In this document: one piece after another, positions 23,530 through 33,249 of the stretch
How positions within the stretch are numbered: position 1 is the first letter of the stretch
How the letters are laid out: the number at the start of each line of letters is the position of its first letter
The notes under the pieces: generated by a model
Told to the model about the DNA's origin: nothing
The model's database searches: none
Seen by the model: the letters and a program-made list of their open reading frames with translations, nothing else
Assembly: GCF_050624435.1 (NCBI RefSeq)
Contig: NC_134541.1
Span: 11,152,995-11,216,994, forward strand
DNA: 64,000 bases
Reading direction: 5' to 3'
Origin: Tenrec ecaudatus
Lineage: Eukaryota > Chordata > Mammalia > Afrosoricida > Tenrecidae
Translations under genes and position numbers: made by a program

Positions 23530-23988
23530 TGTGTGAGAGAGAGGGTGTAAAAGAGAGAGGGGGATAGAGGCAGAGACAGGGCAGAGAAACTGGGTGAGTG
23601 GGGATTTTGTTAAAATTGTGTAGGGGCAGAGAACAACATGGCTGGCCCCACTATGAGACATGATGCCCCTCAGTGACCAAGGGCGATACAGGGGACTGCA
23701 CCGGAGACACAGTATGGGAATTGCACCTGACCTGATCCCACCACACCGAGGCAAAGCACTGGGGGAGTGCAGCGGAACAGCAAGGGAATGGAGTGGCAAG
23801 GTCCCCAGGGAATGCTGAAAGTGGACTTTGGGGCCAGGGCGTTGTGCCCCAACAGACTGGACTGGAAAACACTCCTAAGGGCCAGCAAACGATCCCTGAA
23901 CTAAGTACAAGCTTTTCTCTTGTGAAGTGTTTTGTTTTGTTCTTTGTCAGTGGTTTGTTTTTGTTGTTTTGTTGTCTGGTTGTATACT
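23530..23988 (+). mobile_element. L1-type 3' UTR upstream block, sense
   Basis: 'ggagacacagtatgggaattgc', 'gatcccaccacaccgaggcaaag', 'ggaaaacactcctaagg' and a T/G-rich run correspond to the reverse complement of 11020-11343. Confidence 0.75.
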
Positions 23989-24440
23989 GTTATCGGTTTC
24001 CCCTTTCCATCCCACCCTCCCAGTAACACCACTCTCACTACTGGTCCTAAAGGAATCATCTGTCCTGGATTTCGTGCCAGTGTACAAGCTCTGGTCTAGC
24101 CAGATTTGTAAGGTAGAATTGGGATCATGATAGTGGGAGGGAGGGGAGGAGGAAGCATTTAGGAACTAGAGGAATGTTGTATGTTTCATCGTTGCTACAT
24201 CACACCCTGACTGGCTTGTCTCATCTCCTCCCCGAGACCCTTCCATATGGGGGTGTATAGTTGCCAGCAGATGGGCTTTGGGTCCCCATTCTGCCCTCCC
24301 CTTCATTCACTAGGATTTTTTGTTCTTTGATGCCTGATTCCTGATCCCTTTGACACCTTGTGATCACACAGGTTGGTGTACTTCTTCCATGTGGGCTTTG
24401 TTGCTTCTGAGCTAGATGGTCACTTGTTTACTCTTTGCTT
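23989..24440 (-). mobile_element. L1-type 3' UTR middle block, antisense
   Basis: 'tatcggtttcccctttcca', 'accctcccagtaacaccac', 'gggatcatgatagtggg' and 'ttggtgtacttcttccatgtg' match the antisense order at 9650-10080. It abuts the sense block before it head to head, without either poly(A) end. Confidence 0.75.
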
Positions 24441-24660
24441 CACTATGATATATATTTATCTGGTAAGTGTGGTTCTGCTGTTCTGAATAAATGTTATTGG
24501 AATATTCATCTTATCATTAATCCCTGTTGTTGGTGTAAATAGTATCCACTTAAGAGTTTAATCTGTATAAGTCAACAATTCATGTATTGCAGATCATAGC
24601 CTATACGCCTATAATGTTTTTTCTCAACAGAGTTTTAAATTCTGTACAATTGCTAAACTA
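24441..24660. other. AT-rich intergenic DNA
   Basis: No named repeat or gene. Confidence 0.5.
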
Positions 24661-24664
24661 ATGA

Positions 24665-24858
24665 CACTATCAATGCACAGTGCTTATACATTGGACTGCT
24701 AACCACAAGGTGAGCCTTTCAAGATCACCAGCCAGCTCACCAACAGAAAGATGAGACTTTCTGATCCTGTAAAGATTTACAGGCTTTTAGACTCACCGGG
24801 CAGTGCTACCCTGCCCTATAGAGTCACTATGAGTCAGTATTGACTTGATGGCATGGAA
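24665..24858 (+). mobile_element. AfroSINE
   Basis: 'ggactgctaaccacaaggtg', 'gatgagactttctgatcctg' and 'ccctatagagtcactatgag' are well kept. The head is truncated. Confidence 0.85.
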
Positions 24859-24879
24859 GAGATGCCCCAGGGGATGGTT

Positions 24880-26200
24880 GATAACACTCTCTAACGTAAA
24901 ATGCCAACAATGTCTCTAAGGTGAACCAGAGAAATATATAAACCACAGATACATTAATGGATTGGGGCTTGCACTTAATTCTAGCCCCAAACTAAGAACA
25001 ATGAGTTCTTATGACCCGGAACCTGCTTGGTGCTCATCCTCATGAAGAGATCACTGATGATATGGGTGTAATACCAAAGTGTGGCGAAGAAAGTAGATGG
25101 TGCCCAGCTATCAGAAAGAATAGCTTCTGGGGTATTAAAGGCTTGTTTCCAAACAAGCAGCCCTCTAAGTGAAGAATCAACTAAGCCTACAGGGAAGAAA
25201 CACATCAGCCTGTGTGATCCAAGGATTGTGACTAAGATCATCCAAATCTAAAAGTGGAAATATCAGCAGAGCTTAAATTATGAACACCCAGTGTGCAGGC
25301 GGTTATGGACAACAATGGAAACCCAAAAGTCCTTTGCAGGATTCAGACATAGATTGAGCCTCTGGTGACTCCTGTGGCCATAGTCGAGAGCTGTGAGGAG
25401 CCCTGATACCAGACAGAGCACTGTGAAGGTGCTTATGGCAGACGTAGTTAAGCCAAAATGTAATATCTTCTCATTTGATCTTCCTTTAGACCGATTGTAA
25501 AGTTGTAGTTTTTTTTAAAGTAAAGCAGAAATACACGTAGATTAAGCCCCTGGGGAATCCCTTCTTACCAGGGATGTGCACAGCCTTGCTAATATGCAGA
25601 GAGTTGCATTTAAAAAAATGGGTTTAAAAAGATAAAACTTTTATTGCTTTTTTAAAGAAAAATAGCAGTTTTATTGTAGAAAACGGATGGTTGCAGATGC
25701 AGTTGGGTTGAAATTTAGCCCCTTATCATGTGGTCTTCCTTATGACCCATTTACATTTGTTGTAGCTTTTTAATATTTTCTGCTTTATTTTCGGTGGAGG
25801 TTTTGTCTGTTTTACTTTATTATTCACATGAGGTTTGTTGTTGTCTTTAATGTTTTTTCTGTATGTAACATCTAGGAGAGCTAAACCCAGAGACGGTAAC
25901 TGGAGTCATGGCTCTTGGCGGCAGGGCAGGAGGGGTTGGGGGAAACAGGAACTAGTAAGGATGAGTACAAGATGGAAGAAAATTTTCTAAAACCGCTTGG
26001 GATGATTGTACGGCTCTTCTTGTGTGGTTGAGTTAGGTTTCTTGGAGGGAGGGGGAATCCCTCAGTTCTTGACTTCCCAGGAGAAAGAATTCAGGCTGAA
26101 ACCTGGTGTGTGATCCAAGTGGGTTTTTTATAAGCGACCTAACAATTGAACCATTGAATTGTATGATATGCGAATTAGATGCCAATAAAACAGTTAAGGA
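24880..26200 (+). mobile_element. Older L1-type LINE 3' end
   Basis: A sense copy with 'tagatggtgcccagctatcag', 'gcctgtgtgatcca', 'ccagacagagcactgtgaag', two 'catttg(a)tcttcctt' blocks, 'cggtaactggagtcatgg' and 'gccaataaaacagttaa'. It is interrupted at 26032-26143 by a 112-bp insert. Poly(T)/poly(A) patches at 25508 and 25610-25680 are internal. Confidence 0.7.
26032..26143. mobile_element. Short insert with 7-bp inverted ends
   Basis: The LINE tail would read 'ctt..ttgaaccattgaatt' without this piece. It begins GTTAGGT and ends ACCTAAC, a perfect 7-bp inverted repeat, with TTGA on both sides as a possible target duplication. The interior ('ggagaaagaattcagg', 'gggttttttata') recalls a retroviral LTR, but 112 bp is short for one. 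Confidence 0.5.
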
Positions 26201-26384
26201 CAAAAAAGCCCTGCCAGGACTTCTGCCTGCCCCTCAAAGTTCAGATCTGCCTCCAGTATTGGAACCTACTAGAACCTGCTGTGGCCCCACAAGAGGGCAC
26301 GGTCCGTGAGAGATCACAAAGCTCTTGGTACAGAAGTTAGCATGCATGGCCACTGCCTGAAAGGGTGGCAATCGAGATCATACA

Positions 26385-26478
26385 AGAGAACCTTGTGAAA
26401 AATCAGCCACCGAAATCTCACGGGAACAGTTCTACTCTAGCACGTGTGTCGGAACCAACTTGATGGCAGAGAAGGACA
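26385..26478 (+). mobile_element. AfroSINE 3' fragment
   Basis: 'cacgggaacagttctactct' then 'gtgtcggaaccaacttgatgg' is the terminal block. Confidence 0.65.
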
Positions 26479-26499
26479 GAGAACAGTTCTTGGATCGGG

Positions 26500-26890
26500 T
26501 TGTTTTGTGCTGTCGGGTCAGTCAGTCCAGATGCATAGTGTCCCCACATGCCCGAGCAGCTGCGGAGGGAGTGCTAGGCTGTCATCTTTATGGCAGCTGA
26601 AGACCAGATCTTATCTCCTCCAGCAGGGCTGGTGCGTCTGGCTGCTGGCCTGTTGGCTAGCCATTGTGCGACAGGGGCTCCTGGTCTAGGATCTCGCTGT
26701 GTGACAGACTCCTCTCTACCTGGGGCAGCCCACAAGAATGTGTTGGACTATTATTTTTATTCTGTAGATTATATCTCTTCCATGGCCTCCCAAAGGGCTA
26801 CCATTTGCCATGGAGTTGATGCTGACGAGGGCGACCCCATGGGTGTCAGAGCAGAACTGTGCTCCCTAGGATGTTCAATGGCTGGTTGGG
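26500..26890 (-). mobile_element. Degraded SINE/RTE-derived sequence
   Basis: 'tgtgctgtcgggtcagtcag' and 'ctggctgctggcctgttggctagcc..ggggctcctgg' look like a mutated antisense AfroSINE. The rest is unclear. Confidence 0.35.
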
Positions 26891-27285
26891 GCACGTAGAT
26901 CACCAGGCCTTTCTTCCTAGGCACCTCTGTGTGAGCTTGAACCACAAACCTTCCAGTGAGTCACCAAGCACCTTACTGGTTTGCACCAGGCTTCCTGAGT
27001 ACTTAGAATAAACTCCAGACACCTCAGAGTGACCAAGAAGGCCTATGTCATCTGTGTAAGTCCCTCTCTGCCTTCCCCTCCCCCTTCCACTCAGCCACAC
27101 TTTAAAACACACCAAGCTGGTTCTCCCAGCAGGGGCTTTGTAAATGCTAATCCCCACCTCCCCATCCTTGAATGCAAATGTACTCCCCCCCTATCTTTTG
27201 CATAATCTTATTATTCAGAAGTCACCTGCTCAGAGGACCCTCCCTGACCACTCTTCCTGAATCCCTGCATACCACACCACAGGCA
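26891..27285. other. Intergenic DNA, no recognised feature
   Basis: No supported element. Confidence 0.45.
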
Positions 27286-27289
27286 GACA

Positions 27290-27852
27290 TTTTTATCCAT
27301 GTACTCCTATTTCTTTTTTAAAAATATGTATATATATTATATCTAACAGGGCATTTGCCGCTCCAACCATTTCTCATGTTCCATGTAATGGCTTCAATCA
27401 CATTCATCACGCTGTGCCCACAACACACTCTCCATTTCCAAGTTTTTGCATCACGCTTATCAGCCGTGCAATCGCCCCTCCCTCAGCAATGACTGGCTCT
27501 CCCCTCCCCAGCTGCCTCTGATAACTACCATTAAACTTCTACCCATGTGTCTGTTCGAGCTCTTTCATAGAAACGGACTATGTGTTCGTTTATATCTGGC
27601 CTTTTCCACTCAGTGTTTTCAAGGTTCAACCCTGGTATGGCGTATGTGTGAACTGCATTTCTCACTGTGATTGGATGATATGCTATTGCCTGCACATACC
27701 ACATGTTGTTTATCCATTTGTCTTCGGAGAGTAGTCGGGTTGCCTCTGCCTTTTGTCTCGTGTGAATAAACACTGATGTACAAGGGTGTCCTGGAGCTGC
27801 TCCTTTCAAGTTTGGGAGGGACATGCCTGGATGTGGAATTTCTAGACCCTAA
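27290..27852 (-). mobile_element. Ancient mammalian L1 (L1M-type) 3' region, antisense
   Basis: 'ttggatgatatgctattgcc..cataccac', 'ttgtttatccatttgtctt', 'cgggttgcctctgcctttt' and 'gtgaataaacactgatgtac' follow the well-known antisense order of old mammalian L1s, where a site for visitors 'gtgaataatgctgctatgaac' would normally follow. Confidence 0.7.
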
Positions 27853-27854
27853 GG

Positions 27855-29112
27855 AAATTCAGCTGGAGGTCATTGACATCAGGTGACACGGTACTGCCAG
27901 AAATTCAAGCCAGATCCAGAAGAAGGTGTAAAACAAGGAATATCATTGCTGATGCCAAATGGATCTTGGCTGAAAGCAAAGAATGCTACACAGATGTTTG
28001 CTTTTGTTTTATTGACTATGCTGTGGCGTCCAGTGACGTAGATTGTGAGTCACCTTGCAAAGTATGGGGATTCCAGAGCACTAACTTACGCTCATGCTTC
28101 ACCTGGACGGAGACCAACAGTCCTTCACCCAGAACAAGTGGGTTCTGCATGGTTCAAAATCCGGAAAGGGGTGCATCAGGGTTGAATCTTTCATCCTGCT
28201 ATTCGATCCGTACACTAAGCGCATGGTCTGAGAAGCCGGAGTATATAAAGTAGAACGAAGCATCAGGGTTGGAGGAAGACTTGTGAGATGCAAGTGACAC
28301 AAGCTTGCTTGCTGAAAGCGAACAAGTCGGGGAGCACTTCCTGATGAAGGTCAAAGACTACATTCTGTGGGATGATGCCATCAGGATTGTCCTTTCCTGG
28401 GAGCCGCAACCCCAGTGGAAGTAGCAGTTGGTCAAATGATGCATTGGGCATATCTGTTGAAGAGATTTCTGTAAAGTATTGGAGTTGACAATGTCCTCTG
28501 AAGGACTAAGATGGGCGTCACCCACCCATGGTCTTCTCCATCACTTCGTGTGCAGGTGAAAGCTGGCTCATGATTTAGGAAGAAGGGAGGAGAAAAGATG
28601 GGTTTGCATTGTGGTGTTGGTGAAGAAGACGGAAGTGACCAGGAACTTCAGGAGGGGAAATCAGTCAGTCTTGGGAGCCGTACAGCCAGAATGCTCCTCT
28701 GATGCAAGGGTGGCGAGACTTGATTAGAAGAAGCTCCTGGATACAGTGGGAGGAAAGTGCGCAACAAAAACTCAGAATCATAAATATCCACTGGTTGCAT
28801 AGAGACACGTAGAGCCAACCCCAAGCCGAGGACCCTCAGCCACCCTCCAGTCTGGAACTACATCGCTCTTACCAAAAAAAAAAAAAGAATAGTGAGACTT
28901 CTTCCTTGGATATGTTATCAGGAGGGAGCAGTCTCTGGAGAAGGAGCCTCGGTGAGGGACTGACACAGCCCCGCAACAGTGGGCTCAGGCATACAGCAGT
29001 GTGCCGGCAGTGTGGGACTGGGCAGTGCTTTGTTCTAACTCATGGAAACACGAGTTCCTATGGTAACTCTAGGGTTACCGCGGGTAGGAACCAACCTGCT
29101 GGCACCTGACGG
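27855..29112 (+). mobile_element. RTE (BovB-like) LINE, reverse-transcriptase part, decayed
   Basis: The largest RTE piece here. The RT-domain codons run in order: 'ggaatatcattgctgatgcc', 'tggatcttggctgaaagc', 'tgttttattgactatgc', 'ggaaaggggtgcatcagggttg' and 'tgcttgctgaaagcgaac'. The region of the YADD catalytic motif (28285-28300) is damaged ('gagatgcaagtgac' in place of a tatgcagatgac-like sequence). Several deletions and stops break the frame. It ends with 'gggcagtgctttgttctaac' and 'ggaaccaacctgctggcacc', the 3' end of the family. It is inactive. Confidence 0.85.
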
Positions 29113-29244
29113 AGATGGAAATCCTGTTCTGCTTCTTGGTAACATCCGTTACTATTGGATGCCATTTGTCTGTCTGTGTATTCATTTATCCTCACTGTCC
29201 TTCTCTCCTCCTAACCTGTAAGTTATGTGTGAATGCGTTTAGTT

Positions 29245-29463
29245 CAATGGTTCTCAACCGGTGGGTCGTGACCGCTTTGGAAATCGCCAGATTCTTAACA
29301 GTAGCAAAATTACAGTGATGAAGTAGCAATGAAAATAATGTCATGGTGCTCACTTGGGCAGCATATACACTAAAAAATAATAATAATTTTATGGTTGGGG
29401 GTTCACCACAACAGGAGGAACTGTATTAAAGCGTCCTGGCATTAGGAAAGTTGAGAACCACTA
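29245..29463. mobile_element. SPIN non-autonomous hAT element, copy 2, with U6 insert
   Basis: Ends are 'caatggttctcaacc' and 'gttgagaaccacta'. The flanking 8-mers gtttagtt (29237-29244) and gtcaagtt (29464-29471) agree at 6 of 8 positions. Compared with copy 1, the 'aaaataattttatggttgg' stretch is split after 'aaaataat' by about 35-40 bp that includes a U6 snRNA fragment. Part of the 5' interior (the 'cctttcacagggg' block) is deleted. Confidence 0.85.
29346..29375 (+). pseudogene. U6 snRNA 5'-end fragment
   Basis: Thirty bases match the first 30 nt of U6 snRNA at 26 positions: 'gtgctcacttgggcagcata' and on, with the ACTAAAA block that precedes the ACAGAGA region. The rest of U6 is absent and an A/T-rich run follows. 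It lies inside SPIN copy 2, so it arrived after that insertion, presumably by LINE-driven reverse transcription. Confidence 0.8.
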
Positions 29464-29547
29464 GTCAAGTTCAGTACGGTCTCCCTAACAACCACCATGT
29501 AGCAATACTGAGGGAATGATTTAAACAGATTAGAACTGTCACATATG

Positions 29548-29722
29548 GAGGTCCTGGTGGTGCTGTGAGCTAGACGTTGATTGGGCTGCTAACTGTAAGG
29601 TCGGCAGTTCAAACCCCCCAACCTTTCCATAGGAAAAATGAGAGGCTATTTGCTCCCCAATATTTGCAATCCGAGAAAATCAGCATATTGTCACTATGAG
29701 TTATAATCAACGCAATGGCCGT
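29548..29722 (+). mobile_element. AfroSINE
   Basis: 'ggaggtcctggtggtgctg', 'tgggctgctaactgtaaggtc', 'ggcagttcaaacccccc' and 'cactatgagttataatcaac'. Confidence 0.85.
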
Positions 29723-29767
29723 GGGCTAGGTGTGGGGCAATCTTTCCTGCAGTTGGCTGCCTCGTCT

Positions 29768-29857
29768 TTCTCTCACAGAGGAGCTGCTGGGTTTGAACTA
29801 CGGGCCTTGCCATTTGAAACCAAGGGCTTTAACCACTGGGCCACCAGGGCCCCTCAG
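29768..29857 (-). mobile_element. AfroSINE 5' half, antisense
   Basis: 'gctgctgggtttgaactacggg' and 'aaccactgggccaccagggcccc'. It faces the preceding copy tail to tail, 45 bp away. Confidence 0.85.
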
Positions 29858-30807
29858 CACTACCTTGACATGCATTGTACAACCAACGAGGTCATCGGCA
29901 TGTCTTCCTCCTGAGGTGAAGACTTGGAATAGTTTGAATTTGAATATGCGACAGACAGTCTTCCAAGGGTGTCACCTGTATTTGAAACTCTGTTTGAGGC
30001 TCTCTCCTCCTCCAACCGCCCTTCCTTCCCCCCACAAAACAAAACAAAACAAAAAACAAAGACCGACCACCTTTTGCCAAAACATGCCCACCCAACGCCC
30101 AGGCAGAGGGTCGCTTGGTTCCCTGTAACTGCAACGAATCCCTGACTTTTGACTCTCCCACTTGTCATTTGAGTCTCTGACAGAAACCAACAATGATTTC
30201 TGTCAGAAAAAAAGGAAAATCCCCCACCTCCCCTTTGGAGGGGGGAGCGGGAGGGTGCAATCCCTGTGCAGATTCTAAAGTGGGGGGCCTTGGGCAGCGG
30301 AAGGCTCATGGAGGGATAAAGAGAGAGAAAGTATTTCAAAGGGGCACACACACACACACACACACACACAGGATGCTATGCAGGCCTGTCTCCCAGAGCT
30401 GCTCTCGCCTGCCTGACAGGGGTGTGGTGGGGGGGCAGGGGGACACGCCACAGGAGGGCGACACACAGAGGCTGACGGGGACTGGAGGCCTAGCACCTGC
30501 AGAGTGTGTCCAGTTCAGTCGGCAAGGCCACCCCAAGCTGCAGGGAGACACAGACCCTCCGGAGCCCCGTCTTGGCTGCCCCGCACCCCCACCGAGGGCC
30601 CTGCCTTGCCACGCTTCCTCTGGGATGCCCGTGCGTGAAAAACAGATTTGGATTTTTGTTTTGCGATTGGAGGCCAGGCCAGTGGAAGATGTCAGAAATT
30701 CAACAGCCACAGCCGCCTGCTGTGTGTTCTTCCAGACAAGCGTCTCAACTAACAACCCGACACAGGCTGTGGACCTTTCTAGAATCCTGATTTCAACACC
30801 TCAAGGA
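29858..30807. other. Intergenic DNA with (CA)n
   Basis: Unique DNA with an A/C-rich patch at 30035-30060 and a (CA)n of about 14 units at 30342-30370. A 242-codon + frame (30193-30921) crosses the CA run and then an antisense L1, so it is not a gene. Confidence 0.6.
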
Positions 30808-30823
30808 AAGGGCAGATGTTTTG
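30808..30823. repeat. TSD (left) of the 30824-31598 insertion
   Basis: AAGGGCAGATGTTTTG is repeated exactly at 31599-31614. Confidence 0.85.
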
Positions 30824-31598
30824 TTTGTTTGTTTGACACCTTTCCTTCTGTCAAATTTGGGTTTTGCTATTTGTCATCTTTGGATCGCAAAGGCTGCTGT
30901 GCTTCTTCCATGTGGACTTAGTTGATTCGTGACATGGATCGCTCCTTGTGTGAATACAAGCCTTTAAGACCCCAGACACGATTCCAGTTGATCACAGGCA
31001 CCATCTGCTCTCTTCACCACATTTTTCTCCAGCACCCGTATCGTTAGTGATCGTGTCAGGAGGGCAGGTGTCCAGCAGGCTCTGTCATAGAACTCGATGT
31101 CCTTGTTAGGGCTAGAATGAGGTAGGGTCCCAGAATCCAGTCACTTGTCCACAGATTATGAAGGACTCTCAAGCCGGCCTTCACTGTTAGCCAATTCTGT
31201 GATCTTAAGCAAAGGCTTCGCTGAGCTTCAATTTGTTTACCTATTATCTTCAGACGGACGGACGGACCTTGAAGAGTCACGGTTAGGATTATGAGAATGG
31301 ATAAGATATGTGTATTTTGAAACCATCCCAAAAGATAGTTATATTGTTATTGTTATATCTTTTTTATCATTTTATTAGGGGCTCATACAACTCTTATCAC
31401 AATCCATGCATGCATCAATTGTGTAAAGCACATTTGAACATTCATTGTCCTCATCATTCTCAAAACATTTGCTCTCCATCTAAGCGCCTGGGATCAGCTC
31501 CTAATTTTACCCTCTCCCTCCCTGCTCCCCCTCCCTCACGAGCCCTTGATAATTTAGAAATTATTATTTTGTCATATCTTGCCCTGTCCGACATCTGG
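30824..31598 (-). mobile_element. L1 insertion with probable 3' transduction, antisense
   Basis: Between exact 16-bp direct repeats. On the minus strand it reads: L1 3' UTR end (31598 back to about 31352), its AATAAA region, then about 240 bp of non-L1 sequence including a MIR-like piece, then an old L1 UTR segment (31110-30890: 'cttaaaggcttgtattcac', 'catggaagaagcacagc'), ending in a (CAAA)n-like tail at 30824-30834. One TSD enclosing L1 plus downstream sequence plus a second tail is the pattern of transcription past the first poly(A) site. Confidence 0.65.
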
Positions 31599-31614
31599 AA
31601 GGGCAGATGTTTTG
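31599..31614. repeat. TSD (right) of the 30824-31598 insertion
   Basis: Exact copy of 30808-30823. Confidence 0.85.
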
Positions 31615-31985
31615 AGATGACGGGCCACCGATGTAAGGTAATCCAAAGGAATCGTCCCTCATTTGGTTAGCCGGGATGATGGCATTGTGTTTTATTATCA
31701 ATGAAACGTGATGTTCTTTAAATACGTGGCACCAAGAAGGATGGAGGGTAAAATGAAGTGAAAGGCACAATGCTTGATGCCTTCAAAGACGTCAGAGGAA
31801 AGAAGAGAGGCGCTGAGCTGAAGCAAGCACAGTGAGATCTTGCTTGTTGTCAAATCCCGCTGACCATACATTTGCCCGACGTTGGGGTATGTTGGATAAT
31901 GTTTACCAAATGAATAAGAAACAACAACCAGATGAATAAGTTCTTCAAAGGTTTGTGAAGAGTGGTTATGGAGGCACAGGAATTT
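31615..31985. other. Intergenic DNA, no recognised feature
   Basis: No named element. Confidence 0.45.
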
Positions 31986-31987
31986 AC

Positions 31988-32352
31988 CAAGCCTGGGGTA
32001 GGTTGCTAACAAGGTCGACGGTTCAAACCCAGGAGCCGCTTTGAGAAAGAAAGTTGAGGCTGTCTACTCCCACATGGATCTACAGCAGTGGGTTCTCAAC
32101 CTGTAGGTCGTGACCCCTTTGGGAGTCAAACGACCCTTTCATGGGGGTCACCCGATTCATAACAGTAGCAAAATTGCAGTGATGAAGTAGAAACGAAAAT
32201 AATTTTGTGGTTGGGGGGGGTCACCACCGCAAGAGGAGCTATATGAAAGGGTCGCGACATTGGGAAGGCTGAGAACCCCTGAGCTACACAGGAGCAGTTC
32301 TGTGTCCCATAGGGTCATTGAGAGTCAGAGTTGACACGGTGGCAGTGGGTGT
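31988..32352 (+). mobile_element. AfroSINE split by a SPIN element
   Basis: The 5' part (to 32085) has 'gctaacaaggtcgacggttc' and 'ctgtctactcccacatggatc'. The 3' part (from 32282) has 'gagcagttctgtgtcccata' and 'gttgacacggtggcagtggg'. Removing the SPIN rejoins the body at 'ctacacaggagcagttc'. Confidence 0.85.
32086..32281. mobile_element. SPIN non-autonomous hAT element, copy 3
   Basis: Ends are 'cagtgggttctcaacc' and 'ggctgagaacccctg'. TSD atctacag (32078-32085) and agctacac (32282-32289) agree at 6 of 8 positions. The interior is the fullest of the four copies, with both 'gggtcaccaccgc' and 'gggtcgcgacattgggaag'. Confidence 0.88.
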
Positions 32353-32645
32353 GGGCTTTGTGTGGTTCGTGTCCCTCTGAGTGGCCGCCCTGGCTGCAGC
32401 GTAGGCGTGGAGAAGCCCTGCGGAAAGCAATGACAATTAGCATGGCGCCAGTCCGCAGACCGCCAGTCAGCCCGACGGCTGTAGAGCTCCGGGTGCCCGG
32501 CTTCCTCTGCCCCGCCAGCTCCTGCTGCCTGGGAGCTTGTTCTCACACGCATGCATTCATGCAATCCCCACACGGGGCCATGTTCTTCATGTCTGTCCTT
32601 TCTAGAGGAGGCAAGTGCAGTCAGGAAAGGTTAGGTAACTGTTAG
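32353..32645. other. Intergenic DNA, no recognised feature
   Basis: GC-rich unique sequence. Confidence 0.45.
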
Positions 32646-32647
32646 TC

Positions 32648-33147
32648 TGGTACTTTAGAAAAACAAATCCACAGAAACTCATGTATAAGAGAGAGTTTTC
32701 TTCAAAGGTTAAGTGCATATCAAGAACACATTCCAACCCAATGCTGCCAAAACCCACAAATTCAGCATTAACTTATATGTCTGATACCAATCCACAAAGT
32801 TTTCTTCCATCTCACAAAACACATGCAATGACGCTGACTGCAGGAGGAAAGCAGAGTCAGTGAGCGTGTAAGCATCTCAGCGCTGGCAGATGCTCCAGCA
32901 CCCAGGGCTGCACTGGGGTAGGTCCATGTGGCTTCTCCTCAGGGATGTCTTGCAGGAAGGAAGCCTTGCCAGCTGAAGCAGGGAACTGGCTAAGGCAGCT
33001 GCACCCTGGTCCGACCATCACAAAGCAAGAGACCTGAGATTTCCAAAGGCTCGAAAGGCGAGGCTCACCGAGCCCTTTATCCCTCCACCCTTCAATGAAC
33101 CCCACATGTGTTTATCGGCCAGGTTGGCACAATAAACTCACTACCTC
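32648..33147 (-). mobile_element. Unnamed ~500-bp interspersed repeat, copy 2
   Basis: Inverted partner of 22836-23333: 'gaaactcatgtataagagagag', 'ggatgtcttgcaggaaggaag' and 'gtttatcggccaggttggcac'. It differs by a few short indels. Confidence 0.8.
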
Positions 33148-33245
33148 AGTAACTTTCCCAAGGTCACCCAGCTAGAAAGTGGTGGAGCCAGAGCTGACAC
33201 AGCAGGCAAGCACGTGCTAGAATCTGCACCCTGCCCGGAGCCCAC
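33148..33245 (-). mobile_element. MIR fragment
   Basis: 'taactttcccaaggtcaccc' and 'agtggtggagccagagctg' are the reverse MIR core. Confidence 0.6.
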
Positions 33246-33249
33246 TTCC

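Noticed and set aside
29346..29375. Functional U6 snRNA gene
   Set aside because: Only 30 nt of the 5' end are present; no rest of the RNA, no terminator T-run, no upstream promoter elements.
30193..30921. 242-codon open frame on the + strand
   Set aside because: It crosses a (CA)n microsatellite and ends in an antisense L1 fragment; no domain, no splice structure.
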